From NCBI RefSeq assembly GCF_009758415.1, contig NZ_WQRF01000006.1, positions 62,001-126,000 on the forward strand: 64,000 bases of DNA. The letters run 5' to 3'. The DNA comes from Devosia marina (lineage in GTDB: Bacteria; Pseudomonadota; Alphaproteobacteria; Rhizobiales; Devosiaceae). Of the stretch, positions 36,924-44,830 are shown in pieces (the stretch's first letter is position 1; each line of letters starts with the position of its first letter). Both the position numbers and the translations under genes were made by a program. Below the pieces are notes generated by a model. That model worked only from the letters and a program-made list of their open reading frames with translations, made no database searches and was not told the DNA's origin.

Positions 36924-37337
36924 TCATGCCGCCTTGAGGCACTCCGCGCATTTGCCGCGAATTTCCATGGTTGTCCGTTCGACCTTGAAGCCGGTCGTAC
37001 CTGCCCATGTGCCCAGCCGCTCCTCGATCACCGCATCGGCGAATTCATCAACCTTGCCGCAACCCTCGCAAATGGCAAAGGCGATCAGCCCCTTGCGATG
37101 GCAGTGCTCGTCTGCGCAGGCAACGAAGGCATTGAGTGATTCCAGCCGATGCGCGAGGCCGCGTTCCACCAGCTTGTCCAGCGCCCGATAGACCTGCAAT
37201 GGCGCGCGCAGACCTTCACTGCGCAGCAGGTCGAGAATGTCATAGGCCGAAAGCGGAGCCGGGGCGTGGTTGAGCGTGCCCAGCACCAGTTCCTGGTTCC
37301 GGGTCAGGTCCGTGGGCATGACATGGTCATGTGCCAT
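36924..37337 (-). CDS. zur: Zinc uptake regulator Zur (Fur family)
   Basis: 137 residues. N-terminal winged helix (LSAYDILDLLRSEGL, then PLQVYRALDKLVERGL), followed by the dimerisation domain with metal-binding CADEHCHRKGLIAF, a first Cys pair in CEGCGKVDEF and a second in CAECLKAA; these Cys4 pairs are typical of the structural zinc of Zur. It represses zinc import when zinc is plentiful. The start at 37337 has the site GGAGGGA and overlaps the end of znuB by 11 bp, so it is the last gene of znuC-znuB-zur and regulates its own operon. Confidence 0.95.
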   Translation of the reverse strand: MAHDHVMPTDLTRNQELVLGTLNHAPAPLSAYDILDLLRSEGLRAPLQVYRALDKLVERGLAHRLESLNAFVACADEHCHRKGLIAFAICEGCGKVDEFADAVIEERLGTWAGTTGFKVERTTMEIRGKCAECLKAA

Positions 37338-38145
37338 AGTGATCCCTCCTGCCAAACAGCCGCGCTGTGGGCACCACCAGCGACAGTAAAAACAGCGCCA
37401 GCGCCATCACCACGATGGATGGTCCAGAAGCGGTATCCCAGGTCCGCGACCCGAACAAGCCGCCGACCACCGAAAGCCCGCCCAGCACCGCCGCGATCGC
37501 GGCCATCATTTCCGGCGTGGCACTCAGCCGGCGTGCTGTGGCGGCTGGAATGATCAGGAGGGAGGTGATCAGCAGAACCCCCACCAGCTTCATGGCAATG
37601 GCGATCACACTTGCCATCAGCAGCATCAGGATGATGCGGCTGACTTCCGGGCGCAATCCTTCTGCCTCGGCCAGTTCCGGACTGACCGTTGCGGCCAGCA
37701 GCGGTCGCCAGTTCAGCATCAGGATGGCGAGAATGGCGATGCCCCCGCCATAGATGATCGCAATATCCTCCACCGAGACGGCCAGGATATCGCCGAACAG
37801 AAAGCCCATCAGGTCGATCCGCACCTGGGTCAGAAAGCCGACAATCACCAGCCCGACAGCCAGGCTCGAATGGCTGAGAATCCCCAGAAGGGCATCGGTC
37901 GACAGCGTGTTCTGCTTCTGCAGCAGCAACAGTGCTCCCGCCACCAGCGCCGCAACGGCAAAGACGCCCAGCGTCACATTGACCGAAAGCAGGATCGACA
38001 GGGCGACGCCCAGCAGCGCCGAATGCGCCATGGTATCGCCGAAATAGGCCATGCGGCGCCAGACAACGAAACAGCCCAGCGGACCGGTCACGGCGGCCAG
38101 ACCCACTCCGGCAATCAGGGCGCGGGAAAAGAAATCACCGAACAT
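37327..38145 (-). CDS. znuB: Zinc ABC transporter permease
   Basis: 272-residue inner-membrane permease of the ZnuABC zinc importer, eight helices. MFGDFFSRALIAGVGLAAVTGPLGCFVVWRRMAYFGDT reduced to key parts: the FVVWRRMAYFGDTMAHSAL segment near residue 35 is a clear family signature, as is LFGDILAVSVEDI. The ATG at 38145 follows GGAG and lies inside the end of znuC, giving a translational overlap of 11 bp. Confidence 0.95.
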   Translation of the reverse strand: MFGDFFSRALIAGVGLAAVTGPLGCFVVWRRMAYFGDTMAHSALLGVALSILLSVNVTLGVFAVAALVAGALLLLQKQNTLSTDALLGILSHSSLAVGLVIVGFLTQVRIDLMGFLFGDILAVSVEDIAIIYGGGIAILAILMLNWRPLLAATVSPELAEAEGLRPEVSRIILMLLMASVIAIAMKLVGVLLITSLLIIPAATARRLSATPEMMAAIAAVLGGLSVVGGLFGSRTWDTASGPSIVVMALALFLLSLVVPTARLFGRRDHYGT

Positions 38146-38953
38146 GGCCGGGCTCTCCATGCTCGTGCTGATGGCCGTGGGAATGCTCATGCTCTCCATG
38201 CACACCGACCACGCACCCATCCTCGTGGTGCTCATGGTCGTGATGATGCTCATAGATCGCCAGGGCCGAACCCGCCCGGTCGCCGAACAGCCGCAGATAT
38301 TCCGGGCTGGTCTTGACTGCATTTGGTGTGCCCCGGCAGCAGACATGGCCATTGAGGCAGATGACAGTATCCGTTTCGGCCATCACCACATGCAGGTCAT
38401 GCGAGATCATCAATATGCCCGCTTGCGTCTTGTCGCGGATCTGCCGGATCAATTGGTAGAGGGCCACTTCACCGGAGAAGTCGACCCCTTGCACCGGCTC
38501 GTCCAGCACCAGAAGGTCAGGCTTGCGGATCATGGCTCGGGCAAACAGCACGCGCTGAAACTCACCCCCTGAAAGTTCCTGCACGGCCGCTTTGCGCAGG
38601 CGTGCTGCCCCGACCGCCTCGAGGGCTTCTTCAATCTCGCCGGGTGAGAACCGTCCCGTCAATGTCATCAACCGCTCAACGGTCAGTGGCAGCGTCCAGT
38701 CAATGGCCAGCTTCTGCGGCACATAGCCGATTGTCAGGCCCGGTTTGCGGGTCACGGTGCCCACGCCCGGACGCAAGACGCCGGTCACCATCTTGGCCGT
38801 TGTCGATTTGCCCGATCCGTTCGGCCCGATCAGGGTGACGATCTCGCCGCGTGAAATCGTCAGGTCCACGCCTTCCACCAATACCCGCCCGCCGCTGCGC
38901 ACGCCGGCGCCGGCAAGGGTGATCAGGGTTTCTCTCTGCCGATGGTCATGCAT
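38135..38953 (-). CDS. znuC: Zinc ABC transporter ATP-binding protein
   Basis: 272 residues. Walker A LIGPNGSGKST, signature LSGGEFQRVLFARA, Walker B LLVLDEPVQGVD and the switch His in MISHDLHVV. Typical ZnuC features include the C-terminal metal-rich tail: from about residue 238 it holds some 14 His among Glu and Asp (YEHHHDHEHHEDGC and beyond), presumably binding zinc near the permease. The tail overlaps znuB. It is the first gene of znuC-znuB-zur and diverges from znuA across two Zur-like boxes. Confidence 0.95.
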   Translation of the reverse strand: MHDHRQRETLITLAGAGVRSGGRVLVEGVDLTISRGEIVTLIGPNGSGKSTTAKMVTGVLRPGVGTVTRKPGLTIGYVPQKLAIDWTLPLTVERLMTLTGRFSPGEIEEALEAVGAARLRKAAVQELSGGEFQRVLFARAMIRKPDLLVLDEPVQGVDFSGEVALYQLIRQIRDKTQAGILMISHDLHVVMAETDTVICLNGHVCCRGTPNAVKTSPEYLRLFGDRAGSALAIYEHHHDHEHHEDGCVVGVHGEHEHSHGHQHEHGEPGHVR

Positions 38954-38972
38954 GAAATTCAGGTTTCCTTCG

Positions 38973-39015
38973 CTCCTCCCACTGCTTCGGGGGAGGTCGG
39001 TGGCGGTTGGTGGCC
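38973..39015. repeat. Palindromic element, short copy, upstream of znuC
   Basis: CTCCTCCC-ACTGCTTC-GGGGGAGG forms a hairpin and continues with GGTGGCGGTTGGTGG. The same pattern (GGGGGAGGT, GGTGGC, GTT, GTGG) is present in reverse inside cobN at 45499-45556. Length here is about 43 bp. It sits between znuC and the Zur boxes, so it would be in the znuC leader transcript. Confidence 0.55.
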
Positions 39016-39070
39016 CCTTCGCCTACGCGACCAAAAAAGCCCAACAACCCGTCTTGACGCCAATCAATAC

Positions 39071-39108
39071 GTTATAGCATAACGCTGCTGCAAGCGTAAT
39101 AACATAAC
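39071..39108. promoter_or_regulatory. Two tandem Zur boxes between znuC and znuA
   Basis: Box 1 GTTATAGCATAAC (39071-39083) is a perfect palindrome with a 3-nt centre; flanking C and G extend it to 15 bp. Box 2 GTAATAACATAAC (39096-39108) differs at two positions. Their centres are 25 bp apart. Both match the GTTAT-N3-ATAAC type of Zur site known in alphaproteobacteria and lie in the shared promoter of znuA and znuC-znuB-zur. Confidence 0.85.
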
Positions 39109-39147
39109 ATATCGTTCTCGACCCTTCCGTTGCCAAGAGGCCAGACC

Positions 39148-40152
39148 ATGACAAGATTCACCCTCCCTCTCGCCGCCTTCGCAACCCTGCTACTGACCGG
39201 CACGGCATTCGCTGCCCCCGCTGTCGTGGCGTCAACCAAGCCCGTTCACTCGCTCGTTTCCGCCGTCATGGGTGATGTTGGAGCGCCTGCCCTCATCGTC
39301 AAAGGCGCCGCCTCCCCGCACACCTATTCGCTCCGTCCATCCGATGCGGCAGCTCTTGAGGCAGCCGACATCGTCTTCTGGACTGGGCATGGCATGGAGC
39401 TTTTCCTGGCCGAAGCACTCGAGACCTTGTCCACCAATGCCCATGTGGTCGAGCTGGCCGAAGCCCCCGGCATCGCATTGCTGCCTATCCGCGAAGGTGG
39501 GGCCTTTGAGGCGCATATGCATGAGGGAGAAGACCCGCACGACGGGGACCATGAGGACGACGGTCACGATGATGCCGATGAACATGGCCATGGTGAGCAC
39601 GAGGGTGACGATCACGAGGGGCACGATCATGCCGAAGGGAACGGCGACATGCATTTCTGGCTCGACCCCGAAAACGCCAGGCTGATGGTCGCCCATATCG
39701 CTCAGACGCTCTCCGCCGCCGATCCCGACAATGCCGCCGCTTACGCCGCCAATGCCGAGGCCGAAGCGGCCCGGTTGGACGCCCTCTCCGCCGAACTGAC
39801 GGCCACCCTGGCGCCGGTCGCCGATAAGCCCTTCATCGTCTTTCACGATGCCTACCAGTATTTCGAGAACCGCTTTGGCCTGATGGTCGCCGGCACGGTC
39901 ACCGTCTCGCCCGAAGCCATGCCTGGCGCCGCGCGCATCGACGAATTGCGGTCCAGGGTGGACGAGCTGGGCGCCACCTGCGTCTTTGCCGAACCCAATT
40001 TCGAGCCGGCCATCGTCCGCACCATCGTTGAAGGCACAACTGCCCAGGCGGGTACGCTGGATCCCGAGGGCAGTGCCCTGACCGAGGGGGCCGACCTCTA
40101 TCACGCGCTCTTGCGCAGCCTCGCCGATGGGCTGGTCGAGTGCCTGGGGTAA
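39148..40152 (+). CDS. znuA: Zinc ABC transporter substrate-binding protein
   Basis: 334-residue periplasmic zinc-binding protein with a signal peptide (cleavage after TAFA). Cluster A-I fold: VASTKPVHSLVSAVM, zinc ligands His58 (ASPHTYSLRPSD), His169 (GDMHFWLDPENA) and a later His in FIVFHDAYQYF. Between residues 123 and 161 runs a His/Asp/Glu-rich loop with about 11 His (GHGEHEGDDHEGHDH), typical of zinc-specific ZnuA. Start at 39148 has AGAGG; an in-frame ATG at 39130 lies before it. Transcribed from the Zur-controlled divergent promoter. Confidence 0.96.
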   Translation: MTRFTLPLAAFATLLLTGTAFAAPAVVASTKPVHSLVSAVMGDVGAPALIVKGAASPHTYSLRPSDAAALEAADIVFWTGHGMELFLAEALETLSTNAHVVELAEAPGIALLPIREGGAFEAHMHEGEDPHDGDHEDDGHDDADEHGHGEHEGDDHEGHDHAEGNGDMHFWLDPENARLMVAHIAQTLSAADPDNAAAYAANAEAEAARLDALSAELTATLAPVADKPFIVFHDAYQYFENRFGLMVAGTVTVSPEAMPGAARIDELRSRVDELGATCVFAEPNFEPAIVRTIVEGTTAQAGTLDPEGSALTEGADLYHALLRSLADGLVECLG

Positions 40153-40448
40153 AGGTCGCGGGCTGACCGAAAATCCTCGCCACGATCAATGTCTCCCCGG
40201 CGCAGACCGGGGCCTATCCTGAGCGTGTCAGGAGGGTGGGCCTGCGCTATGTCCACATCCGAACATGGCGACACCTGGCGTCTTGAGGCCAAGTACACCT
40301 TGTCACCGCCTGAGCGGTCACGCGTCAGACCTGCCCCCACAGCCCGCCACCCAAAAGCTCTCCATTTCCCAAACACATTCCTCCCACGACCTAATCCCGT
40401 CCATTCGCGCCTCCTACGATGTAATGTGCTAACATACCGGAGTTTGAT
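40153..40448. other. Intergenic region with a weak Zur-like box
   Basis: 296 bp between znuA and the zinc chaperone gene. A small hairpin CCCCGG/CCGGGG (40195-40212) follows znuA without a T run. At 40421-40433 the sequence GTAATGTGCTAAC reads on the other strand GTTAGCACATTAC, two mismatches from GTTAT-N3-ATAAC. It is 15 bp before the start of the next gene, a likely Zur target. The remainder shows nothing. Confidence 0.5.
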
Positions 40449-41630
40449 ATGCACAAGACCTTCTCCCTGGCGCTGCTCGCCGCCACGGTGCTCAGCGTCC
40501 CCGCCTTTGCTGATGAAACCAGCGCCTGGCGCCTGTTCATCGGCGATCATACTGCGCCACAGGTGACGGCGCTGGACCTCGATACCGGCGAAGCCATTGC
40601 CACCTTTCCGATGGCCAGCTCGGCCAGTCTCTACACCACAGATGGCGCTGTCTTGGCCGTGCAAGGCGCCGGCAATCAGGTCTCGGCCATAGACGCAGGG
40701 ATTGCCGTGGACGATCACGGTGACCACGGCGATATCGAGATCACCGCGCCGTCCCTGGTCGAGGCTGTGCTCACCGGCGAGAAACCCGCCCATTTCGTCG
40801 AGCACGACGGCAAGGTCGCCGTATTCTTCGACGGCTCGGGCCTGGTTAATCTGTTCAGTGCACATGACTGGGCACATGGCGGCGAGCTCGTAACGTCCGA
40901 ACTGGACAGCGGCACCGCTCATCACGGCGTGGCCATCCCCTGGGGCGATTACACGCTCGTCTCGACCGCCGATGCCGATAACGAGAAAAAGCCACGTCTC
41001 GGCCTCGACGTGCTCGACGCGAATGGCGATCAGGTGGGTGAAACCTATCCGTGCCCGGATCTGCATGGCGAGGCGGGTTCGGGCAATCTCGTCGCGGTCG
41101 GCTGCGGCGATGGTCTGCTGATCGTCTCCGGCTCAGATGCGCCCACAATCGAAAAGCTCGACTATGCGGGCCTTCCCCAGGGTAAGGTGACCACGCTGAT
41201 TGGCGGGCAGGGGCTGCAATACTTCCTGGGCAATTACGGCGCCGACAAGCTGGTCATCATCGATCCCGCCGAAGCCGAGCCCTATCGGCTGATCGACCTC
41301 CCCACCCGCCGGGTGCATTTCGTCACCGATCCGGTACGGCCCAAATTCGCTTACATCTTCACCGAGGATGGCCAGCTTCGTCAGCTCGACGTGCTCAAGG
41401 GCGAGATCACCAGGTCCGTGAACATCACCGAGCCCTATTCCATGGATGGCGAATGGAGTCTGCCGCGCCCCCGCCTGGTTGTCGCCGGCGACGTCATTGC
41501 CGTCACCGACCCGCTGGCCGGCAAGGTGCATCTGGTCGATGCCGGAAGCTTCGAAATCACCCGCGAGCTCAGCGTTGAAGGCCTGCCCTATACCATCGTC
41601 GCCGTCGGTGGTTCAGGGACCGAGCACTAA
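40449..41630 (+). CDS. aztD: Periplasmic zinc metallochaperone AztD-like
   Basis: 393 residues with a signal peptide (MHKTFSLALLAATVLSVPAFA). The mature part is a beta-propeller-like series of repeats (WRLFIGDHTAPQVTALDLDT, FVEHDGKVAVFFDGSGLVNLF, HHGVAIPWGDYTLVSTAD and so on) with scattered His-Asp/His clusters (DDHGDHGDIEI near residue 95). This matches AztD, a periplasmic protein described in Paracoccus that hands zinc to the binding protein AztC. Here it follows znuA behind a Zur-like box and the Azt transporter genes are absent, so it may serve ZnuA. Symbol given by resemblance. Confidence 0.8.
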   Translation: MHKTFSLALLAATVLSVPAFADETSAWRLFIGDHTAPQVTALDLDTGEAIATFPMASSASLYTTDGAVLAVQGAGNQVSAIDAGIAVDDHGDHGDIEITAPSLVEAVLTGEKPAHFVEHDGKVAVFFDGSGLVNLFSAHDWAHGGELVTSELDSGTAHHGVAIPWGDYTLVSTADADNEKKPRLGLDVLDANGDQVGETYPCPDLHGEAGSGNLVAVGCGDGLLIVSGSDAPTIEKLDYAGLPQGKVTTLIGGQGLQYFLGNYGADKLVIIDPAEAEPYRLIDLPTRRVHFVTDPVRPKFAYIFTEDGQLRQLDVLKGEITRSVNITEPYSMDGEWSLPRPRLVVAGDVIAVTDPLAGKVHLVDAGSFEITRELSVEGLPYTIVAVGGSGTEH

Positions 41631-41646
41631 AACCAGCTTGGATCGA

Positions 41647-41672
41647 GCCTGCTCCGGTGCGCCGGAGCAGGC
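41647..41672. terminator. Hairpin between converging genes
   Basis: Perfect 11-bp stem GCCTGCTCCGG / CCGGAGCAGGC with loop TGCG, 16 bp after the AztD-like gene and just before the end of the DUF2164 gene. No T tract follows, so it is a weak or bidirectional terminator. Confidence 0.55.
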
Positions 41673-41680
41673 CTGCGCAA

Positions 41681-41935
41681 TCAGCGTGCGTGCTTGGTCA
41701 CCTGCTCAAGCGAGAATATCTCGTCGCTGACATCGTCGATCTTTTTCCTGACCAGCGCCTGCACGTCATAAAGGCCGCGATTGTAGAAATAGGCGCCCAT
41801 CTTCTCGGCGAAGAACTGCATCAGGAGCTCCGCCGGAATGGCGCCGATCGACTGGTCCAGCTCCTCGCGGAAATAGTCCTGGATCTCTCCGACTATGGCC
41901 TTGGTTTCCTCGCGGCTGAAGGTAATCGGTTTCAT
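41681..41935 (-). CDS. DUF2164 family protein
   Basis: 84 residues, acidic and helical: TFSREETKAIVGEIQDYFRE, then IGAIPAELLMQFFAEKMGAYFYNRG and DVQALVRKKIDDV. This order is the whole DUF2164 domain. Its function is unknown. No signal or membrane segment. Start at 41935 behind AGGGAG. Convergent with the AztD-like gene. Confidence 0.88.
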   Translation of the reverse strand: MKPITFSREETKAIVGEIQDYFREELDQSIGAIPAELLMQFFAEKMGAYFYNRGLYDVQALVRKKIDDVSDEIFSLEQVTKHAR

Positions 41936-42034
41936 GACATTGCTCCCTGCTTCTGGTCCCGTTCATTAAGCGAGTCGCTCCTTGTTGTGGACGTGCGTTT
42001 GAGCCAATCTGGCGCCAATGGAGGAGATCACACC

Positions 42035-42634
42035 ATGACATTGCGCCTGTGCCTCTTGCCTCTGCTGCTGATGACCAGCCCGGCTGCTGCTCTCGAGATT
42101 GCCTGCGAAGACGCCTTTGCCATCGATTCCTCCGAAGCTAGGCTGATTGGGATCTATGGCGCCGAAAATGTCCGCACCGGCATTGTGCCCGGCCCGGAGG
42201 GCACCGAGATGCTTGCCACCGAGGTCTATCCCGACAGCGCCAAACGGCGGCTGCAATTTGTCTGGTGGAACGAAGAGGCGCGCACCGATCTCAGCTATGT
42301 CGAACTGCCGCCTAAAATGACTGGTCCCGGTGGCGTGCGCTACGGAATGAGTGTGGCTCAAGTCGAAGCGCTCAATGGCGCGCCCTTCACCCTGAGCGGT
42401 TTCGGCTGGGACTATGGCGGCCATGCCGGTTTCGAAGCAGGGGCTCTGTCCAACCTCCCCGGCGGCTGCGCGGTCGGCGTCACCTTCAGCCCCGAAAACT
42501 ATCCAGAAGGGCTCGAGGTGGACGAAATTATCGGCGACCGCCCGGTGCAATCGACCAACCCCTTGCTTGAACAGGTCAATGCCCGGGTCGATCTGGTCTT
42601 TGTCAGCTACCCCCATCCCGACTATCGCGAGTAA
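42035..42634 (+). CDS. Secreted hypothetical protein
   Basis: 199 residues with a clear signal peptide (MTLRLCLLPLLLMTSPAAA). The mature protein has EIACEDAFAIDSS, VRYGMSVAQVEALNGAPFTLSGFGWDYGG and a C-terminal VYPD/YPHPDY part; the GMSVAQVEALNG helix recalls short periplasmic proteins with an N-terminal SmpA-like pattern, but I do not recognise a named family. Two Cys are present. The ribosome site is strong (GGAGGAG). Downstream lies the cobalamin riboswitch. Confidence 0.75.
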   Translation: MTLRLCLLPLLLMTSPAAALEIACEDAFAIDSSEARLIGIYGAENVRTGIVPGPEGTEMLATEVYPDSAKRRLQFVWWNEEARTDLSYVELPPKMTGPGGVRYGMSVAQVEALNGAPFTLSGFGWDYGGHAGFEAGALSNLPGGCAVGVTFSPENYPEGLEVDEIIGDRPVQSTNPLLEQVNARVDLVFVSYPHPDYRE

Positions 42635-42671
42635 GCCCGCCATTGACCGGTGGCCTGGCTGCGCCTAACAC

Positions 42672-42874
42672 TGGTTTCAGGTTGGTTCCCCGCGCGCAAG
42701 GGCGCAACGGGATCAAAAGGGAACACGGTGCGGCGTACCCATCAGGGACCAAATCCGTGGCTGCCCCCGCAACTGTAAGCGGCGAGTGCCCTCCAGAAAA
42801 GCCACTGATCTGCCTTGGGAGATTGGGAAGGTGGAGCGGCACATTGACCCGTGAGCCAGGAGACCTGCCAGCCT
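42672..42874 (+). promoter_or_regulatory. Cobalamin riboswitch
   Basis: Conserved blocks occur in order: GGTTGGTTCCC, AAAAGGGAACACGGTG, GGCTGCCCCCGCAACTGTAAG (the B12 box region, near 42762-42781), AAGCCACTG, GGGAAGG and TGACCCGTGAGCCAGGAGAC. This is the full AdoCbl aptamer. It lies about 160 nt upstream of the CbiM-like gene and should shut it off, and probably cobW and cobN, when cobalamin is sufficient. The following 160 nt contain short stems (CTGTC/GACAG, GGGAC/GTCCC) that could form the expression platform. Confidence 0.97.
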
Positions 42875-43035
42875 CTGATCGATTGCTCGACTGTCGGTGG
42901 GACAGATGGAGGCCAAGATGTTCAAGCCGTCCGGCTAACCCTGGTACGGGACCCGGAGTCCCATGCGCCATGCTGCGAGAGCACCATTGCGCGCTGTTCC
43001 CACATCCTCATCATTCCGATTCTGGACACTTGATC

Positions 43036-43707
43036 ATGCATATCGAACCCGAACTCGTATCCCCCGAAAAAATGCTGCTTGCCTATGGTACCGCTGCCGC
43101 CGCCGGCGCCATGACGGTCAAATTTGCCACCGATGCCGTCGGCGAGCGTGGCGCTGCTTCCCTGGCGGCTCGAACCGTGCTGGCTTCTGCCGCCGTCTTC
43201 ACATTCTTTGAAATTTTCCCGCACTTCCCCGTAGGCATCAGCGAGGTACATTTCATCCTCGGCTCGACCCTGCTGCTGGTCTTTGGCGCGGCACCGGCCG
43301 CCATCGGCCTGGCGATTGGGCTGCTGCTTCAAGGACTGTTTTTTGCGCCATTTGATCTGCCGCAATATTTCGCCAACGTGACGACGCTGGTGGCGCCACT
43401 GGTCGCAATCAAGTTCCTGGCCGATCGTATCATCGCGCCCGGCACCGCCTATGTCGATCTGCGCTACGGCCAGGCCCTTGCGCTGTCGACGACCTACCAG
43501 GGCGGCGTTGTCGTCTGGGTGGGTTTCTGGGCCCTCTATGGCCAGGGCTTCGGCGCTGAAAACCTCACCTCCATTGTCACTTTTGGCGGCGCTTACATGC
43601 TGGTCGTGCTGCTCGAACCACTGGTCGACCTGGCGGTTCTGGCCGGTGCCAAGCTGGCGCGGGGCCTGGCAAAAACGGGTCTCGTCACGCCGCGCCTCTA
43701 CGCTTGA
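43036..43707 (+). CDS. CbiM-like cobalt transporter permease (stand-alone)
   Basis: 223-residue inner-membrane protein of the CbiM family, the S-component of cobalt/nickel ECF importers. It begins MHIEPELV: in CbiM the N-terminal Met-His forms part of the metal site, which fixes the start at 43036 even though no good ribosome site precedes it (upstream frame runs back through the riboswitch leader). GISEVHFILGSTLLLVFGAA and IGLAIGLLLQGLFFAPFDLP follow the family pattern. No cbiN, cbiQ or cbiO lies nearby. The riboswitch and the cobalamin genes after it mark cobalt as the substrate. Confidence 0.82.
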   Translation: MHIEPELVSPEKMLLAYGTAAAAGAMTVKFATDAVGERGAASLAARTVLASAAVFTFFEIFPHFPVGISEVHFILGSTLLLVFGAAPAAIGLAIGLLLQGLFFAPFDLPQYFANVTTLVAPLVAIKFLADRIIAPGTAYVDLRYGQALALSTTYQGGVVVWVGFWALYGQGFGAENLTSIVTFGGAYMLVVLLEPLVDLAVLAGAKLARGLAKTGLVTPRLYA

Positions 43708-43777
43708 TCCACCGTTTCAATCCTCAAGGCGCGCATCCTTTTGGGAGGCGCGTCTTCTTCATGCAGGCGGACCCGAT

Positions 43778-44827
43778 ATGACCACCAAGATTCCCACCAC
43801 CGTCATCACCGGATTTCTCGGTGCTGGAAAAACCACGCTGGTGCGCCACATGCTGGCCCACGCGCCCAAGGGCAAGCGCATTGCCCTGATCATCAACGAA
43901 TTCGGTGATCTGGGCGTCGACAAGGACATCCTGGCCGGCTGTGGCGATGAAACCTGCCGTGAGGAGGACATGGTCGAACTCTCCAATGGCTGCATCTGCT
44001 GCACCGTGGCCGACGAGTTCATTCCCACCATGCAGGCGCTGCTGGCCCGCGAGGACAAGTTCGATCACATCGTCATTGAAACCTCGGGTCTGGCGCTGCC
44101 CCAACCACTGATCCGCGCCTTCAACTGGCCAGAGATCAAGGCCCAGGTCACCATTGACGGCGTTGTCACAGTGGCCGATGCCGCTGCCCTCGCAGAAGGC
44201 CGCTTTGCCAGTGACGAGGCCGCGGTGGATGCCCAGCGCCGGCAGGACGAAATGCTCGATCACGAAACCCCTCTCGGGGAATTGTTCGAGGACCAGCTTT
44301 CCGCCGCCGACATGATCGTCATCAACAAGACCGACCTGGTCGATCCAACCATGCTCGATGTGGTGGAAGCCAATATTCGGGCCGAACTCAGGCCCGGCGT
44401 TGGTGTCATCCGGGCCGCCAATGGGCATGTCGATATCACCGCGCTCCTCGGCATGGGCATGTCCTCAGAGGACGACATCGCCAATCGCCCCAGCCACCAC
44501 GAGCTGGAGCATGGCGGTGAAACCCATGAGCACGACGATTTCGACAGCTTCTCGCTGACCCTGCCGTCCATTCAGGACAAGGATCATCTGCTGGCCACCA
44601 TTGAGCGCACCATCAAGGCCCACGATGTCCTTCGGCTGAAGGGCTTTGCCGCCGTCCCTGGTGCGGCGGCCCGCCTCGCCATCCAGGCCGTGGGCCCCCG
44701 CGTCACCGCCTATTTCGACCGGCCCTGGAAACCCGGCGAGCCCAAGGTGACCTCGCTCGTCGTCATCGGCGAACAGCCGCTGGATCGCGCGGCGATCACG
44801 GCCAGTCTGGAGCAGGCGGCGGCCTGA
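43778..44827 (+). CDS. cobW: CobW-type GTPase metallochaperone
   Basis: 349 residues of the COG0523 family. Walker A TGFLGAGKTTL, the metal-binding CxCC in NGCICCTVADEF, GTP-binding VINKTDLVDP, and a His-rich patch (HHELEHGGETHEHDD near residue 230) before the C-terminal domain. CobW is thought to supply Co(II) for corrin-ring insertion. It lies between the cobalt permease and cobN, in the same direction, under the riboswitch. Confidence 0.95.
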   Translation: MTTKIPTTVITGFLGAGKTTLVRHMLAHAPKGKRIALIINEFGDLGVDKDILAGCGDETCREEDMVELSNGCICCTVADEFIPTMQALLAREDKFDHIVIETSGLALPQPLIRAFNWPEIKAQVTIDGVVTVADAAALAEGRFASDEAAVDAQRRQDEMLDHETPLGELFEDQLSAADMIVINKTDLVDPTMLDVVEANIRAELRPGVGVIRAANGHVDITALLGMGMSSEDDIANRPSHHELEHGGETHEHDDFDSFSLTLPSIQDKDHLLATIERTIKAHDVLRLKGFAAVPGAAARLAIQAVGPRVTAYFDRPWKPGEPKVTSLVVIGEQPLDRAAITASLEQAAA

Positions 44828-44830
44828 TCC

